In this document: positions 45,901-58,865 of the stretch, in pieces
Layout: every line of letters starts with the position of its first letter
Position numbering within the stretch: position 1 is the stretch's first letter
Notes under the pieces: model-generated
The model's input: only the letters and a program-made list of their open reading frames with translations
Told to the model about the DNA's origin: nothing
Database searches by the model: none
Translations under genes and position numbers: made by a program
NCBI RefSeq assembly: GCF_020520425.1
Contig: NC_079487.1
Location: forward strand, 134,810,385 to 134,874,384
Direction: 5' to 3'
Length of the DNA stretch: 64,000 nucleotides
DNA from: Spinacia oleracea
Lineage: Eukaryota > Streptophyta > Magnoliopsida > Caryophyllales > Amaranthaceae

Positions 45901-48584
45901 CAATGGGTTGGTCCTTTTATCTTTGACTTTAGGGCTACTATAACATTATTCTTTCTTTGTAAATTCTACTTGGTATCCCTATACTATCGCAATTTCTACT
46001 TGGTGACCAATTTTGTATTTTGAATTTCGCGATATGACCTTGAAATTTTGTTTTAAGATTTCTGTAGCCTCAGTGTTATAAAGTCACAGTTACTCTTAAG
46101 TTGTTTTTCTCCAGAGAAAAGCTTGTTTGTTTTTATAATAATTTTTTCAACCCCTTCTCCTTTAACCACCCCCGGCAACCATGGCACCACCCCAATTTTT
46201 TTCTGACCACCAGCCACCTCTCTCACCTCCACCACTGCTACCCCTTCTTCTGACTCCCTGACTTTTAGCCACACCCTGCCATTATAGACATCAGAGAACA
46301 ACAAAGTTCACATTCAAGTAAAGAATTAGGGATTGAGCTGAGAAATCAATGAACTCTGGCAACATTTTTTATGAAGAAAAAATGCTTTTCTATATTTCCA
46401 ATCTCTTCAACAATTTTTAACTTATTTTACATTGCAAGGCTACGAAATGTTAAATGAATAGTTTTAAGGTTGTCTTGTGATTTTTTTCGCACGTAACAGA
46501 AATTCTAAAAGTATCGGATTGCCATTCAGAAGATCCCATCTTTCTTTGATTGCTTAGTTATAAAGTTGAGTTAAATCTTTGCTCATTTTTAATTGGGACT
46601 TTGCATCCATATGTTTCCTGTGATTTCCTGCTGACTACGTTACAAAGTCAGCAAAAGGCCCATTTCATGTGGAGGATTAAGATAGTAGCGAGCGGTTGAA
46701 AATCATAGTAGAGGCCCTGTGACCTTCCCTCCATCAATAATTCAATAATATGGTATAATATTAGAATTTGGGAGGTTGCTTCCTTTGGTCACATTCCTTT
46801 TCGTCCCCAATCCTTCTTTTGTATAAACTATTTCTGAGAACTTGATTGGTGTATTACATCATGTAAATATGTCGTCAGATACTCTGACTACACTTGTCAG
46901 TTACTCAGTTCTACAAGTGTGATCAAAGCCCTCATAAGTCATAACTGGAGAGCCTGCTTAGACTCTGCCGCCTGTTGTGGTTATTCAATTTGCTTACTTA
47001 CTGGAGAACTTAACCGCTCTTAGAATTCCCGTTCAGTTTATTTCTTTGATGGGCTATCTGAGTATCAAGGACTCTAGGTTTCTTACATATTTCTTGTTGC
47101 TGCAATTAGAAGATTTCTGGCCGAGGAATTGTTCAGCTGGTTTGCAGCTGCAGTTTATATACAATTTAGAGAACCTCCTGCATGATAATGCGCAGATTAG
47201 TGATTAAAAAATGGAAAAAAGGTTTTTAATTCCCACCAGTGCTACTGCCTACGCTGACTATTTTTAGGGTTCAACTTCATGATCCCTTCTTTCTTTCTAT
47301 CTTTTTCATGCTTTTTTGGTGTTTTGTTTTTGGATTGATCTGTTGCGTTTTGGATCAGTTTTTTTAGGGGTTCTTCTTTAGTCTGATGACTTGCGTATAT
47401 GGTTTTGCATGTGGAGTGTTTTCTTTTGTCTTTTAATGTGATATTTCTGGTGGAGATGTATGACTACATTTAGGACCTTATATAAGTGACCTTTATTTAT
47501 TTGGGAAGACTGTTCTATCTTTCTTGTTAACCCAAAAAAGTCTGAACTCAGAAATGCTGTATGGTCTTTTTCTCTTTTCTGCTTTACTATAAATTGCTCT
47601 TTGAAATAAAACATTGGGCTTTAAAGTAGTTCTATCCTAAAAAATTGTGAATGCATCAGGAAGTATCCACATTTTTTTTTCTATCCGAGACCTGAATTTG
47701 TGGCTGTATTGCATACATATACAACTTTTTGTTTGGATATTCTACAGTCTACATTCTCGTATAAGACTTGTTTCCATGTCTTAAACTCTGACACATGTTT
47801 GTTATATTAACATTCAAGAGTTTCAGTTAACTAGCACAAGTGACATTAGTCTCTGACATTATGAATTTTTTGCAATTTGTTTCCAGGTACAAATATGATA
47901 TGACTGTTGAAGAAGCATCAGAGCTAGCTAGAAGAGCTATTTACCATGCTACATACCGTGACGGAGCTAGTGGTGGTGTTGTCAGTGGTATGTACTCTTA
48001 ACACTGATATGCATCTGGGCTAGGCCTGGTTATTGTGCGGGTCGGGTCAGGGTTGGTGCGGGTCAGAAGCGGAATGGGTAATGAAAGGGTCAATTTTAGT
48101 GGGTCACGGGTCAATAGCGGGCCAGTAGTGGGCTGGTCAATAAACGAACAAGGAAAAATGAAAAAAAAAGAGTCGCATGCGAATACAAGTGAATACGAAG
48201 CTATCCCTATAATTTTTTACATCATAACTTTTTTAGTTTTCAAAATAATGGGTTATAAGTTTGGCCCTGTCCAGTAAAGGCCCTGTCCAATAAGAGTCCA
48301 TCAAGTAACAGCCCCTATTAACGTGACCCAAACGCTGTACCCATTGGACTACTCTGTCCAATAACCAGGTCTAATCTGCGCATTTTATGAAAGAACTGTT
48401 GTATTCTGTTTTCTTAATTTTATTCCCACTTCAATCCCTGTCTTCGCTCTCTGCAGTTTATCACGTCGGACCTGATGGATGGAAGAAGGTAACTGGAGAT
48501 GATGTTGGGGACCTCCATTTCCAATATTACCCAGTTGTGCCTGCCACAGTAGAGCAGGAAATGGTTGAAGTAGTTGGAGCTTAA
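42986..48584 (+). CDS. PBE1: 20S proteasome subunit beta type-5 (PBE type), seven coding exons
   Basis: Coding exons are 42986-43099, 43208-43337, 44447-44553, 45587-45721, 45803-45906, 47887-47987 and 48457-48584. All are GT-AG with matching phases, giving 272 residues (plant PBE1 is about 274). A propeptide ends at Gly55; the mature enzyme starts at Thr56 (GTTTLAF). Relative to that Thr1, Asp17 (VAADSRAS), Lys33 and Met45 are present, the catalytic and S1-pocket residues of the chymotrypsin-like site. The subunit is expected to cleave after hydrophobic residues inside the 20S core. A noncoding first exon probably lies near 42000-42062, with its donor at GGTATG and an acceptor at 42976. Introns carry several tandem duplications but no coding damage. 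Confidence 0.96.
44080..44345. repeat. Poly(G) tract and (GGGGCT)n inside a duplicated segment of proteasome intron 2
   Basis: A run of about 22 G residues at 44196-44217 is followed by about four GGGGCT units to 44243. On both sides lie related segments sharing GAAGATAAG, AAACTATACTAG and AAGTAGACTTGT, an old duplication of about 135 bp. The G-rich strand is the sense strand of the intron. Confidence 0.8.
45124..45520. repeat. Degenerate ~195-bp tandem duplication in proteasome intron 3
   Basis: Two units share TTTAGCTGCTTT, CCACACAGCATACAA, CAGGCTATACCAGC, AGCATTGCGTTG and ATGCTCCTAGGTGGA. They start near 45124 and 45318. They are noncoding. Confidence 0.75.
48015..48150. repeat. GGTC-rich repeat in proteasome intron 6
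   Basis: It reads GTGCGGGTCGGGTCAGGGTT and continues with GGGTCA/GGGTCACGGGTCAATAGCGG. It is the same compositional family as the array at 12060-12400. A frame through it (48035-48277) is an artefact inside an intron. Confidence 0.5.
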
Positions 48585-51500
48585 GACTTAGGACCGAAGA
48601 ATTCATATTTTCAAGTTACAACTGAAGTGCAGAATGTTATAATGCTGGTTAGTTGGCTGAATTGTCCCTAATGTTTCCTGTGTTCATATGAACAGAACCC
48701 GTTGTATGTTATTGTACTACTAAACTAATGATTTCAAGCCCCTTTGTAGCCTTAGATTCAATGAATTGCTCTTTTGTGGTTCTGCAGATAATTCTTAGTG
48801 AAAGTTGGTGTTACTTCCAACACCAGTGTTCTTTCTTTTCTGTTTTGTTCTGTTTTGTTTCGAGTTCGTAAGTTTCTAGTTTCTTTGAAGTTGCTGCATA
48901 TGCTAAATATTAGAGGCAGTTTTGTCTACCTAGTTGGCCTTGGATTAGGACTTTGGGGTTGGGTGTTTTGTCTACCTAGTTGGCCTTGGATTAGTTACTT
49001 CCTCTGTTCTTTTTTACTTGACTTGTATTTGAGTTCGGGATGTTTTTTGTTACTTGACTTAACTTATTAGGCTAATTTTATTTTTACACTTCTCCATAAT
49101 CCATATCTAACCTTACTTTTTTCGACAAACGAAAATAACCCTCACCACAAGTTCCACAACCTTCCCCTTTCCATGGACAACGAAAATAAAGTTTCACCAC
49201 AACAACCCAAAATTGAGGCCGTGATGGTCGGATTTGGCCGGAGATTCCTGAATTAGAACCACCATAGCCAAATCCGATCTCCATAACCTCGTAAAATATG
49301 CTCGTGTTCAACGAACGGTCGATAGTGGGACTTTCCCTTCTAATTCGATCTTCTTGCCCTCTGTTTCCTTTGTTGCTGAATATATTACCACCGTGGTAGG
49401 ATTACTATACCCTCATTTGTTAGCCTTAGTTGTGTATTATCATTGTTTTTTTGGTGGATTAAGAGTACAATACTTGGTGCCCATCAAATCATTGGTTGTT
49501 TTGATTGCCATTTACAATTGGATGATATTCCTTAAGTAGTAAGTTAGGAAGTAAGGAAGGGAAAATTTAAAAAGTGACTTTCACAATGCTATTTGTTTCT
49601 TGTTCTATGGAGGCATATGTTCTTCACTCCTTGTCATATTCAATTGGTAGATGATATTGCATTTATTACATCTTCCTCTCCAATCTTCACATACTCATTA
49701 GGGGTTGCATAAACTTGACCTATGTAACCAGACTTTTATTTTTCCCGAACATACTTTATACTCCGTAAGATTTTTTATGTAACCAAACTTTTATTTTTCC
49801 TGAACATACTTCATAAGATTTTTTATATAATAGTTACACCATGTCAACAACGGAACTTATATAATTCTCTTGCAGCATGATGTCACACAACATGCAATGC
49901 TATATACATATTCAATTGGTAGATGATATTGCATTTATTACATCTTCCTCTCCAATCTTCACATACTCATTAGGGGTTGCATAAACTTGACCTATGTAAC
50001 CAGACTTTTATTTATCCCGAACATACTTTATACTCCGTAAGATTTTTTAAGTAACCAAACTTTTATTTTTCCTGAACATACTTCATAAGATTTTTTATAT
50101 AATAGTTACACCATGTCAACAACGAAACTTATACGAAGTATAATTCTCTTGCAGCATGATGTCACACAACATGCAATGCTATATACGAAGTAATACGGAG
50201 TACGGAGTATCATGTTTAATTCCTTGTTTTCCAACAACTATTAATCTATAATGTATAACTTGAAACATTGTCCCCCATCTTTTTTAAAAAATTAGCTTCT
50301 AAGCATGATTTCATGATTGAGAATGAAAATATAATCATACTACTATAATCTAGCTACGTAATGAGTACTCCTTATTGACAAATTAATAATACGTACTAGT
50401 TGTCTTATAATAAATATAAAATTAATCATTATTTGAACGTAACAATATCTTTGCTCTTATAGGCTCAAAATGATACGGGTAATAGAAATCAAGCTCTTTT
50501 TTTGCTAAAAGTGTAGATTGGTAGCTACACGAAAGCGATTGGACTAATTACTTGTAATTTTGTTCAAACTTCTTCTATATCCTATTGTATATACGTAATA
50601 TACCTAGTTCGTCGACAAGAACTATACGTAACAACTAACAAGTACGGAGTATAAGAGCATCTATAATCAGCCAATTAGGGGCCGATGCAATGTAGAAATA
50701 GAGGGGTCAATTGACCACACTTAAATTGTGAAACTTTGATAATTTTGTTTATATTTTTAGGATTTTTTTTCAAATTTTGTTATAAAAACTTGACCCCAAT
50801 AAAATCTATACTTTTTTATTTTGCACTCACTAAACATTTTTCCTATATCCGCTACTGTCTACAATGAAGGATAAGCAAGGTGATTGAGGGGAGAGAAAGT
50901 CTGAAATTTGATATTCATACTAGAGTCTCACCATCGGACATTTTAATTTTAAAATCTTTATGAAAAATATGTTTCAAGTCTCACTTGTAGATCTTAGAAA
51001 CTAGTTACAATATCAAATTGCACTTACTACGTCCATTTGCAAAAAATTATGATTAGATTTAATTGTCAAAGTTGATATGTTGTGTAATTTGATTACAAAA
51101 ATTGAAAGTGGCCAATTTTCTTTTAGGTGCAATGAGCCACATACCACATGTGTAACACAAATTACAAATAAGGGATGTGTAATTATATAAAGCTCCCAAT
51201 TTGAATTATTAGGCCGAAACTTCATTGGTAAATTGACTAATTCGTTCGTCACCGTGATATATATTCAATTTATGCAAAATATTAGAAGATAATTTGTACT
51301 ATATATGTTCATTTTCTACTCCATTGATTATTTGATCGAGCTATATTTGCCTATATTTGAGAAAGATAACCACTTCGTGGTCCTTAGAACCACATTAAAT
51401 AGATTGTATAGACTCTCGTATCAACATCGCAATTAGTCGATTTTTGCTAAGGCCAACATTTGCGGTCCTTCTTGTGAAACATTTAAACACATAAAAGTTT

Positions 51501-52311
51501 CTCATTATCAATTTTATGTTGATAGTTGATTGCTAAAAGTTTCAGTACAATAAAACCTTCATTTAGTTAAGTACGTCTTCAATTAGAATAACATATATCG
51601 AGACTGTAAGAACAAATATATATAGGAACGAAAGTAGTATTAACACAAGTTGGTAAGTAAGCCCTATTATTTTTGTTGATTTTACTCTTTTACGTGTTCT
51701 TTTCATTTGATGTGATCAAATCTTCCATAAGAGCGAGATTACAACCTTCATCAAACACAACATCATCTACTACTCCGTATTCGACGGTCTCTAAACACAC
51801 AAAACTTATCACAAATCAAATTAAGATAACGTTTATACATACGCGTGTATCAAAAAAATTTATCAATTTTATTATCATTATACATCCAACAAACCCATAT
51901 GATTACAAAAAATACCAATAATCAACCAAAACATACATAATCAAACTTTTTACTATATTCAACTCATCAAATGCACTAAAATTCTACCATATCATTCTCC
52001 GTTTAAATGAAACACAACCTACCTAGCTTTCCATTGCTTTCCTTCTACTCTCTTCTTCCTTCCCATTTACTTATGAATTATGATTATTAACACTAATCAT
52101 TTTTAACTCCATTTTCATTTCTTGGCCCCACTTTTGCATCTTATCAAATCCTCACATTAATACCCCTAACCACCTATTGTCAACCGTCTCCCTCCTTCAC
52201 ATTATTTTCTCTCTCCTCCAACAAAACTCAACACCAATTTTTTTTAACTCCATACACTTCCATAACCATTTATGTAACAACCTCAAAAAATTTCACAAAA
52301 AATTAACAAAA
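48585..52311. other. Region between the proteasome and receptor-kinase genes
   Basis: The first few hundred bases should include the proteasome 3' UTR. A 28-bp direct repeat (TTTTGTCTACCTAGTTGGCC...) occurs near 48920 and 48966. An unpaired MITE-like end (ACTTCCTCTGTTC) is near 48990. The recent 272-bp tandem duplication at 49635 is listed separately. The C/T-rich stretch from about 52020 is probably the leader of the receptor-kinase gene. No other gene was seen. Confidence 0.5.
49635..50186. repeat. Recent ~272-bp tandem duplication
   Basis: Copy 1 (49635-49906) and copy 2 (49907-50186) begin CATATTCAATTGGTAGATG and end GCAATGCTATATAC. They differ at only a few bases plus a 7-bp insertion (CGAAGTA) in copy 2. 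Each copy itself contains a shorter internal repeat of about 60 bp with CTTTTATTTTTCC-GAACATACTT. Noncoding. Confidence 0.9.
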
Positions 52312-55300
52312 ATGAAGCTTCTTCTCTTCTTTATGGTGACTATGATCACCTCTAGAGTACATTCGCTCTCGCCCGACGGCCTTGCTCTTCTTTCACTGAA
52401 GTCGGCCGTCGATAATTCATCTTCGTCCGCAGTCTTTTCCGACTGGGACGAAGATGACCCCGATCCATGTGGATGGACCGGGGTTTCCTGCGACGGAAAT
52501 TCCACCTCTAGTCCAAACCCCCGGGTTGTTGGAATTTCCGTAGCAGGAAAGAATCTCCGAGGGTACATTCCCTCGGAGCTCGGCTCCCTTACCTACCTCC
52601 GACGTCTGAATTTACATGGCAACAGATTCTACGGCTCGATTCCTGACCAAATATTCAATGCCACGTCACTCCACAGCATTTTCCTGTATTCGAATAATCT
52701 CACTGGTCCACTGCCTTCCTCCATGTGCTCACTTCCAAGGATTCAAAATGTAGACGTTTCAGGAAATTCCCTCTCCGGCGAGATTCCGACGGGGTTGAAG
52801 GAATGTAAGCAGCTTCAGAGACTGATTCTGGCGAGAAATAACTTTTCCGGCGAGATTCCGGGAGGAATTTGGCATGAATTGGTTAATCTAGTCCAACTTG
52901 ATCTGTCTTCCAACCAGTTAACGGGAAAGATACCGGAGGAGCTCGGCGAGTTAAAGTCACTTTCCGGGACGTTAAACTTCTCTTTCAACCATCTCTCCGG
53001 GAAGATCCCAAAGTCTCTCGGGGATCTTCCCATGACAGTAAGTTTCGACCTAAAGGCGAATAACCTGTCCGGGGAAATTCCCCAGACAGGCTCATTCGCC
53101 AACCAGGGTCCCACCGCCTTTTTAGGTAACCCGCTTTTATGCGGGTTCCCGTTACAAAAGGACTGTACTAAAAAACTTACTAACCAAAACTCAACCCCAC
53201 ACGGGGGCACTAGGGGGACCAGCCCCGATCGGAAGGGGCTAAGTCCGGGGCTGATCCTCCTAATATCTGCAGCCGATGCTGCATTCGTTGCCCTGGTGGG
53301 GCTAGTCCTAATCTACTTCTACTGGAAGAAAAAAGATCACTCAACGGGTTGTAGCTGCACGGGTACAATCAAACTAGGAAGACATATGAACAATAAAGAT
53401 AAAAAGTCCCGACTCTGCGGGTGCTTTCAAGGGTCCCCGAACAATGACATTGAGAGCGAGTCCGATAAGGGTAGTTCCGAAGGCGGCGATGGTGGTGGAG
53501 GAGGCGGCGGAGGAGGAGGAGACGGGGAGGGAGAGTTGGTTGCAATAGACAAAGGGTTTACATTTGAGTTAGATGAGTTGTTAAGGGCTTCAGCTTATGT
53601 GTTAGGGAAAAGTGGGTTAGGGATAGTTTATAAAGTTGTGCTTGGAAATGGTGTGCCTGTTGCTGTAAGAAGATTAGGAGAAGGTGGTGATCAACAAAGG
53701 TATAAAGAGTTTGTTGCTGAAATTCAAGCAATTGGGAAAATTAAACATCCAAATGTGGTTAAATTGAGGGCTTATTATTGGGCTCCTGATGAGAAATTGC
53801 TCATTTCTGACTTCATTTCTAATGGCAATCTTGGTAATGCACTTCGAGGTTAGTCCACATTTCTTTCTGTTTTTCTTGTCAACGTTTTGATTTTTACACT
53901 AATCTTATATTATGGTAAATGGTAATCTTGGTAATGCACTTTCGTGATCAGGTCCGTTTCTTTTTAGTCGCAATATCATTCCCATAGTATTGTTGCTTCG
54001 TAACGATTAAATTAAATTATAAAGAATGTTAATAGGGTTGAGATGGGTTATAGTCTTATAGAGTTGATTTTCGTACAAGTATATGCTTCACCCTGACTCA
54101 AAATACGTACTAGTTTCAGAATTTCTGATAGTAAGAAGTATGACATTGCATTAAAGTACAAAATCTAATTTGACAAAAAAAAATTGTTGGGATGCATGAA
54201 GAGCAATTATTAATTTTTAGACTATTTTATATCTTTATTTTTGTTCTTGAATAGTACTTCCTCCGTCTTTTAATACTCGCAACGTTTGGACTTTTGCCAC
54301 TACTCATATAATCTACTTTGACTATTCTTAGTGCTTTTTATATAAGATAAAACATAGTCATGTGAAATCTTGTTAGATTCGTCTCAATGTGTATTTTCAA
54401 AATATCAACTTTTTATAATTTTTGCATAAAGAGAATTTAAGATATAAATTATCAAAGTTGTGCATTGGCATGCGTGAAACTAACAAACATTGCGAGTATT
54501 AAAAGACGGAGGAAGTATGAGACTATTTTATAATCTAGTACGGCGGATATAATGACACAATCATATACTACTCGTACATGAACTATGAAGCATATATCTA
54601 TCTATCTATCTATCTATCTATTCGATCGTGATTAATTAGAGTAGTACGTACGTTTAACTCGTTACTAATGTAACAACTAGTTTCAAACAGAGGTTTGAGT
54701 ATATATAATTTACATTGCATGAAATTAAGTTGAGTAAAGTAAAGGGTAAATTTTTAGACTTGAGAGTTTTTCAGCCTTATGTTTGTCAAAAAAAATAAAA
54801 ATCAACATGAAGATTATAAAATGAGCCTTAAGTTTGGCGTCTAGTAATCTAACTTCAAGTGTTGCCAAATTAAAGGTCGTGATTACATGAATTGTAGTAC
54901 TGTACTATAGTATAGTTGCACTTTATTGGTAATTAAAATGGTCCACACTTTTTCTTTACAAATCTTTCATTTTACTGAGTTATTCAGTACTGATTGGTCT
55001 AAGTTCATGCTGAGATTGAGTGGGCAAAACTTGTTTGGCAAATATTAGATATTTAGATGAATCTCATCTTAGATGAGGTATTACCCTAATGACAGATCTT
55101 AAACAATTTAACTGGGCTAGTTAATATAGTAAAGACTAAAAGAGTTTGACATAATCGTGTATGATTTGTACAATTGCACTCAAATTTTATGTTTAGAGGT
55201 CTGGCCCCTTTAAGCCACACTTTGATCCGATGATACGAATGATGTGTTAAATTATTGTTTAACATTAAAAAAAAGTCAATATCGCTGTTAACCAACTCTG

Positions 55301-58300
55301 TAACTAGTAATTGAGGGAGTTATAACTCATAAAAGTAGAAATTATATACGGAGTATGATAACTTCTCTCAATATAGGATAACTAGTTACTATTTATTTCG
55401 TGACAAAAAAGAAAACCTAACATGTTATCGTGGCTCGAATGACTTGAGTCGCGACACGCTTTTTAAGAGGAAAATAGTTAAGTAGTATGAACACATCTTA
55501 GCTTACTACACATTTACAAGTTTCTCACATACTACGTACAAAAAATGGAATATGTTGCACATTTTATTTGGAATAGAGTTGAAGAGTATGATACAAATTA
55601 CAGTCCCTAGACTTGACCTAGCGACGGGGACAATACCTTTGACTTATCATGTGCACGACAGCATGAGGTTGAGAGGAGTGTGATTCGTGTACTGTATGCT
55701 TGTGCATCTTGGTGAATAGAACTCTCCACTATAACTAGGAGTTAACTTCCTAAAATGATTTTGGTACACTAAATGTTGATTTTGGCACACCTCTATGTAA
55801 GTAGAGCATCGAAACATCTTGGTGAATAGAACTCCCCACTTTAACTAGTTACCTTCCGAAAAAGATTTTGGCACACATATTATATATGCTCAGATTACAG
55901 TTTTTCGTGCTCTACTGTTCTATTTATATATAGGTGTGCCAAAATCGGCTAAGTGATGTGTCAAATCAGTTTCCGTTACCTCAATATGCAAGAATTTTCA
56001 ACTCTGTTTGTTTCGACAAAAATATTTTCAAGGAAAAATGATTTTCATGTCTTCTCTTGTTGAACCATTTCTTCAAAGCCGAAGAATAATTATTTAAGGG
56101 TGAAAAATACACTAGCTTTTTCTCGATCTCCTACCATCTATCATCTCCTTTTCACTTCCGTTTTTCTTTTTCATTGTAACATCTTTTTACAAAGATAATA
56201 TTTATAATTGTGTTTTCTCTTGAAATTTGGTAACTATCCCGTTAAACTATACGTAGCTTAAATGACCATGAATATGTTTCGAGAATCTAAAATAATTATA
56301 ACACCAATATATGGACCCATAACATAATAATAACATGGTATGTAGTTATGTACCTACAGTTAATGTTGGTCCTCATCTTTTGATCCCCTTTTTTTCTTCT
56401 TGTCCTTGAATTAGAGAGTTTAATTTTGTGGGGGTGGTGATATTTATGACCAACTAATACAATGCTACCATAAAATTACATTTCTACCCTCTTTTCTCTA
56501 TCTTTTTCGAAACTTAAGGACCAACATTGTTTGTATAAATAGTAATTTTGCAAGTACAGTTGAGACTTGGAAGGTTACATAAATAAATATGCAAATTGCA
56601 ATGAGTAGTTTTTCTTGGTGGGTTTGAGTAATAAGTGAAGTATCCAATGATGAAAATGTTTGAGTGGTGCCTTTGAAGCCATTTTCGTGCTACCATACTA
56701 CATTGTGGAAGTTTCTGAGTTAAGGCTGTCCCCTAACAACATGGAAACTCTTTTTACTCCGTTTATCGCGAAAATTAGTACTCCCTCCGTCTCTTTTTGT
56801 TTTTTACGTATTTTATTTTGGGTGTCTCATTTTGTTCTTTACATTTCTTTTTATATTATCACATAATGCATTAATATTCTATCAGAATTTGTGCCCAAAT
56901 ATTATTTTAACCAATTAAATCAATTGGACATTAAATATTTCTCATTTTCCCAATGTCAGATTTTTGATAAAAGTGAAAACATTATAAATTAACGTAATTT
57001 TTCTTGTTTAAATAAAAAAACTAGAGTAATTTCAATGCAAATTAATTAGTCATTAAAACGCGTGTGAAAAAATAAACGTAAAAAAAAAAAAAGAGACGGA
57101 GGGAGTATAAGACAACCTCATCGCTATGTCTCTTGATCATATATGTATATTCAGTGACAAAAATTATCATCTGTAGTGAACAGGATAAGTCGTAAATGAA
57201 ATATACACTTTATGTTATGTAAGAGAAATGAGTTATGGCTTATAAAATAACTTTGTTCTTCTAATCTTTTACCCCCGTAACAAAAACATTAAGATGACAG
57301 CAAATCTTTTATATATAAGACCATCATAAAATTCCGAGTATAATTATATAAATCTCATACTATATTAGTAGATATTTCCACAGGCTCCACTAGTTAAATT
57401 ATATATCTATGATCTATCCATGTTTAGTTGAAATACTTTTGTGTTATTAACATGTCAACCTATATTGACCATTTAACTCATGCCACTAATATTGGTGGTT
57501 GACCTAAAATGGTATTTTGTCAAACCACCTAGAAATAATGTTTAGTTGGTTACACATTTAGCAGCCGTACTACTTTTTTACATTGGATACTTTTCACTAC
57601 ATTTTGCTTGAAATTTCTACTAATAATAGATAATTAGTCAAACACAAAAAATTAAACAATGTAGCACAAGTAGCACTCTCAGATGTAGATCTATCCGCAA
57701 TTATCACCATATTTTAAATTGTTTGTGTAGGTAAGAAATTCAAAGCTGCGTTTTCTTTGTCTTTGTATGCTTTGTACGCCTAAGATTCCTCTTCCTAGTT
57801 CCTAGTATTACGGAGTACTCCGTATTCAACTAGTGTTTTTGTACGTGTTGTGTGCGTGACATTTTATGTGAAAAACTGGAAAGATGAGTGATTGCATATA
57901 TAAATTAAACATTTTTTTTTGTTTGCTTTTTTTTTTTTGTAATTTTAAAAACAAACTGATACATTAGAAAGGGTATAATAGGAATTTCAGAAGGGGACAC
58001 CTAATCCTCAAGTATTAGCTTATACTAGTAGAGATTCTTTTACTCGTGTAACGCTCCAAGGACCATACTAGGAGGTTGGGGGTTCGACTCTTATTTGATA
58101 TTTGCACTTCCTTTTAAACCAACAAAGATTATTGTAGTGTGGATATTGATAATGTAGAAGAATGTGGCTAATTAAAATTAAGATGTTTTTATATGTGACA
58201 AGTTTATTGTTGTTGTTGTAACAGGAAGAACTGGGCAACCATCAACAAGTCTAACATGGTCAACAAGGTTAAAAATTGCCAAAGGAACGGCTAAGGGTTT

Positions 58301-58865
58301 AGCTTACCTCCATGAATGTAGCCCTAGGAAATTTGTACATGGAGATATTAAGCCATCAAACATCCTCCTCGACAACGAGTTCCAGCCACACGTGTCCGAT
58401 TTTGGCCTAAACCGGTTGATTAGCATCGCCGGTAATAACCCTTCCACCTCTGGTGGTTTCATGGGAGGGGCACTCCCTTACATAAAGCCCACTAACCAAG
58501 AAAAAACAAACAACTATCGCGCCCCAGAGGCACGGATTCCTGGGGGTCGACCAACCCAAAAATGGGACGTGTACTCGTATGGAGTGGTTTTGCTAGAATT
58601 GCTAACGGGGAAATCTCCGGAACACTCTTCCCCGACAACGTCAACTTCCACGGAAATTCACGACTTGGTGAAGTGGGTAAAGAAGGGTTTCGAAGAGGAA
58701 AGTCCTCTTTCGGAAATGGTAGACCCTATGTTGTTACAAGAGGTCCATGCCAAAAAGGAAGTGTTGGCTGCTTTTCACGTGGCTCTTTCTTGCACTGAAG
58801 GTGATCTTGAGATTCGGCCTAGGATGAAAAATGTGTCTGAAAATCTCGATAAGATTGGGAGTTGA
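52312..58865 (+). CDS. LRR-III receptor-like kinase, ZAR1-like, two exons
   Basis: Exons 52312-53848 and 58225-58865 join in phase at a Gly codon, giving 725 residues (ZAR1-type proteins are about 710-720). A signal peptide (about 1-18) is followed by an LRRNT segment (WDEDDPDPCGWTGVSC), about six to seven LRRs (85-255), one transmembrane helix (about 313-338) and a Gly-rich juxtamembrane stretch (394-405). The kinase domain runs from about 425. The Gly loop GKSGLG (432-437) is present, but the ATP-binding Lys position reads VAVRRL (Arg453). The catalytic loop is HGDIKPSN (551-558), non-RD, and DFG is at 571-573. This matches the ZAR1/At1g66830-type subgroup, where VAVRRL is usual. It probably signals at the plasma membrane; its ligand is unknown. 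The ATG at 52312 was chosen because a signal peptide follows directly, although the frame is open from 52177. The 4.4-kb intron is transposon-rich. Confidence 0.92.
54257..54515. mobile_element. 259-bp Stowaway MITE in the receptor-kinase intron
   Basis: The ends are nearly perfect inverted repeats: CTTCCTCCGTCTTTTAATAC and, in reverse complement, the same sequence followed by TCGCAA. TA flanks both sides. Noncoding. Confidence 0.92.
54596..54622. repeat. (CTAT)n microsatellite
   Basis: About six copies of CTAT are present in the receptor-kinase intron. Confidence 0.9.
55705..55965. repeat. Direct and inverted repeat cluster in the receptor-kinase intron
   Basis: CATCTTGGTGAATAGAACTC occurs near 55707 and 55817, with similar following sequence (AAAGATTTTGG-ACAC). 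A right arm near 55918-55955 (AGGTGTGCCAAAATC) is the inverted complement of GATTTTGGCACACCT near 55780. This could be a MITE or a foldback remnant. Confidence 0.55.
56781..57105. mobile_element. 325-bp Stowaway MITE in the receptor-kinase intron
   Basis: The left end CTCCCTCCGTCTCTTTTTG and the right end (reverse complement CTCCCTCCGTCTCTTTTTT) are inverted repeats. Both continue to TTTACGTAT / TTTACGTTT. TA flanks both sides. Noncoding. Confidence 0.92.

Noticed and set aside
46977-47207. 76-residue frame between proteasome exons
   Set aside because: It lies in intron 5 of the proteasome gene, lacks family similarity and is not needed for the reading frame.
4229-48584. Functional cluster of ubiquitin-proteasome genes (U-box ligase, F-box/LRR fragment, proteasome beta-5)
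   Set aside because: Plant genes are not generally arranged by pathway, the genes are on different strands and far apart, and one is a pseudogene; chance is the simplest reading.
58060-58110. GGGGGTTCGACTCTT as a tRNA or SINE B box
   Set aside because: No A box, no tail and no repeat borders were visible nearby.
57990-58220. Additional small exon of the receptor kinase before 58225
   Set aside because: Exons 52312-53848 and 58225-58865 already join in phase and give a full-length kinase without it.
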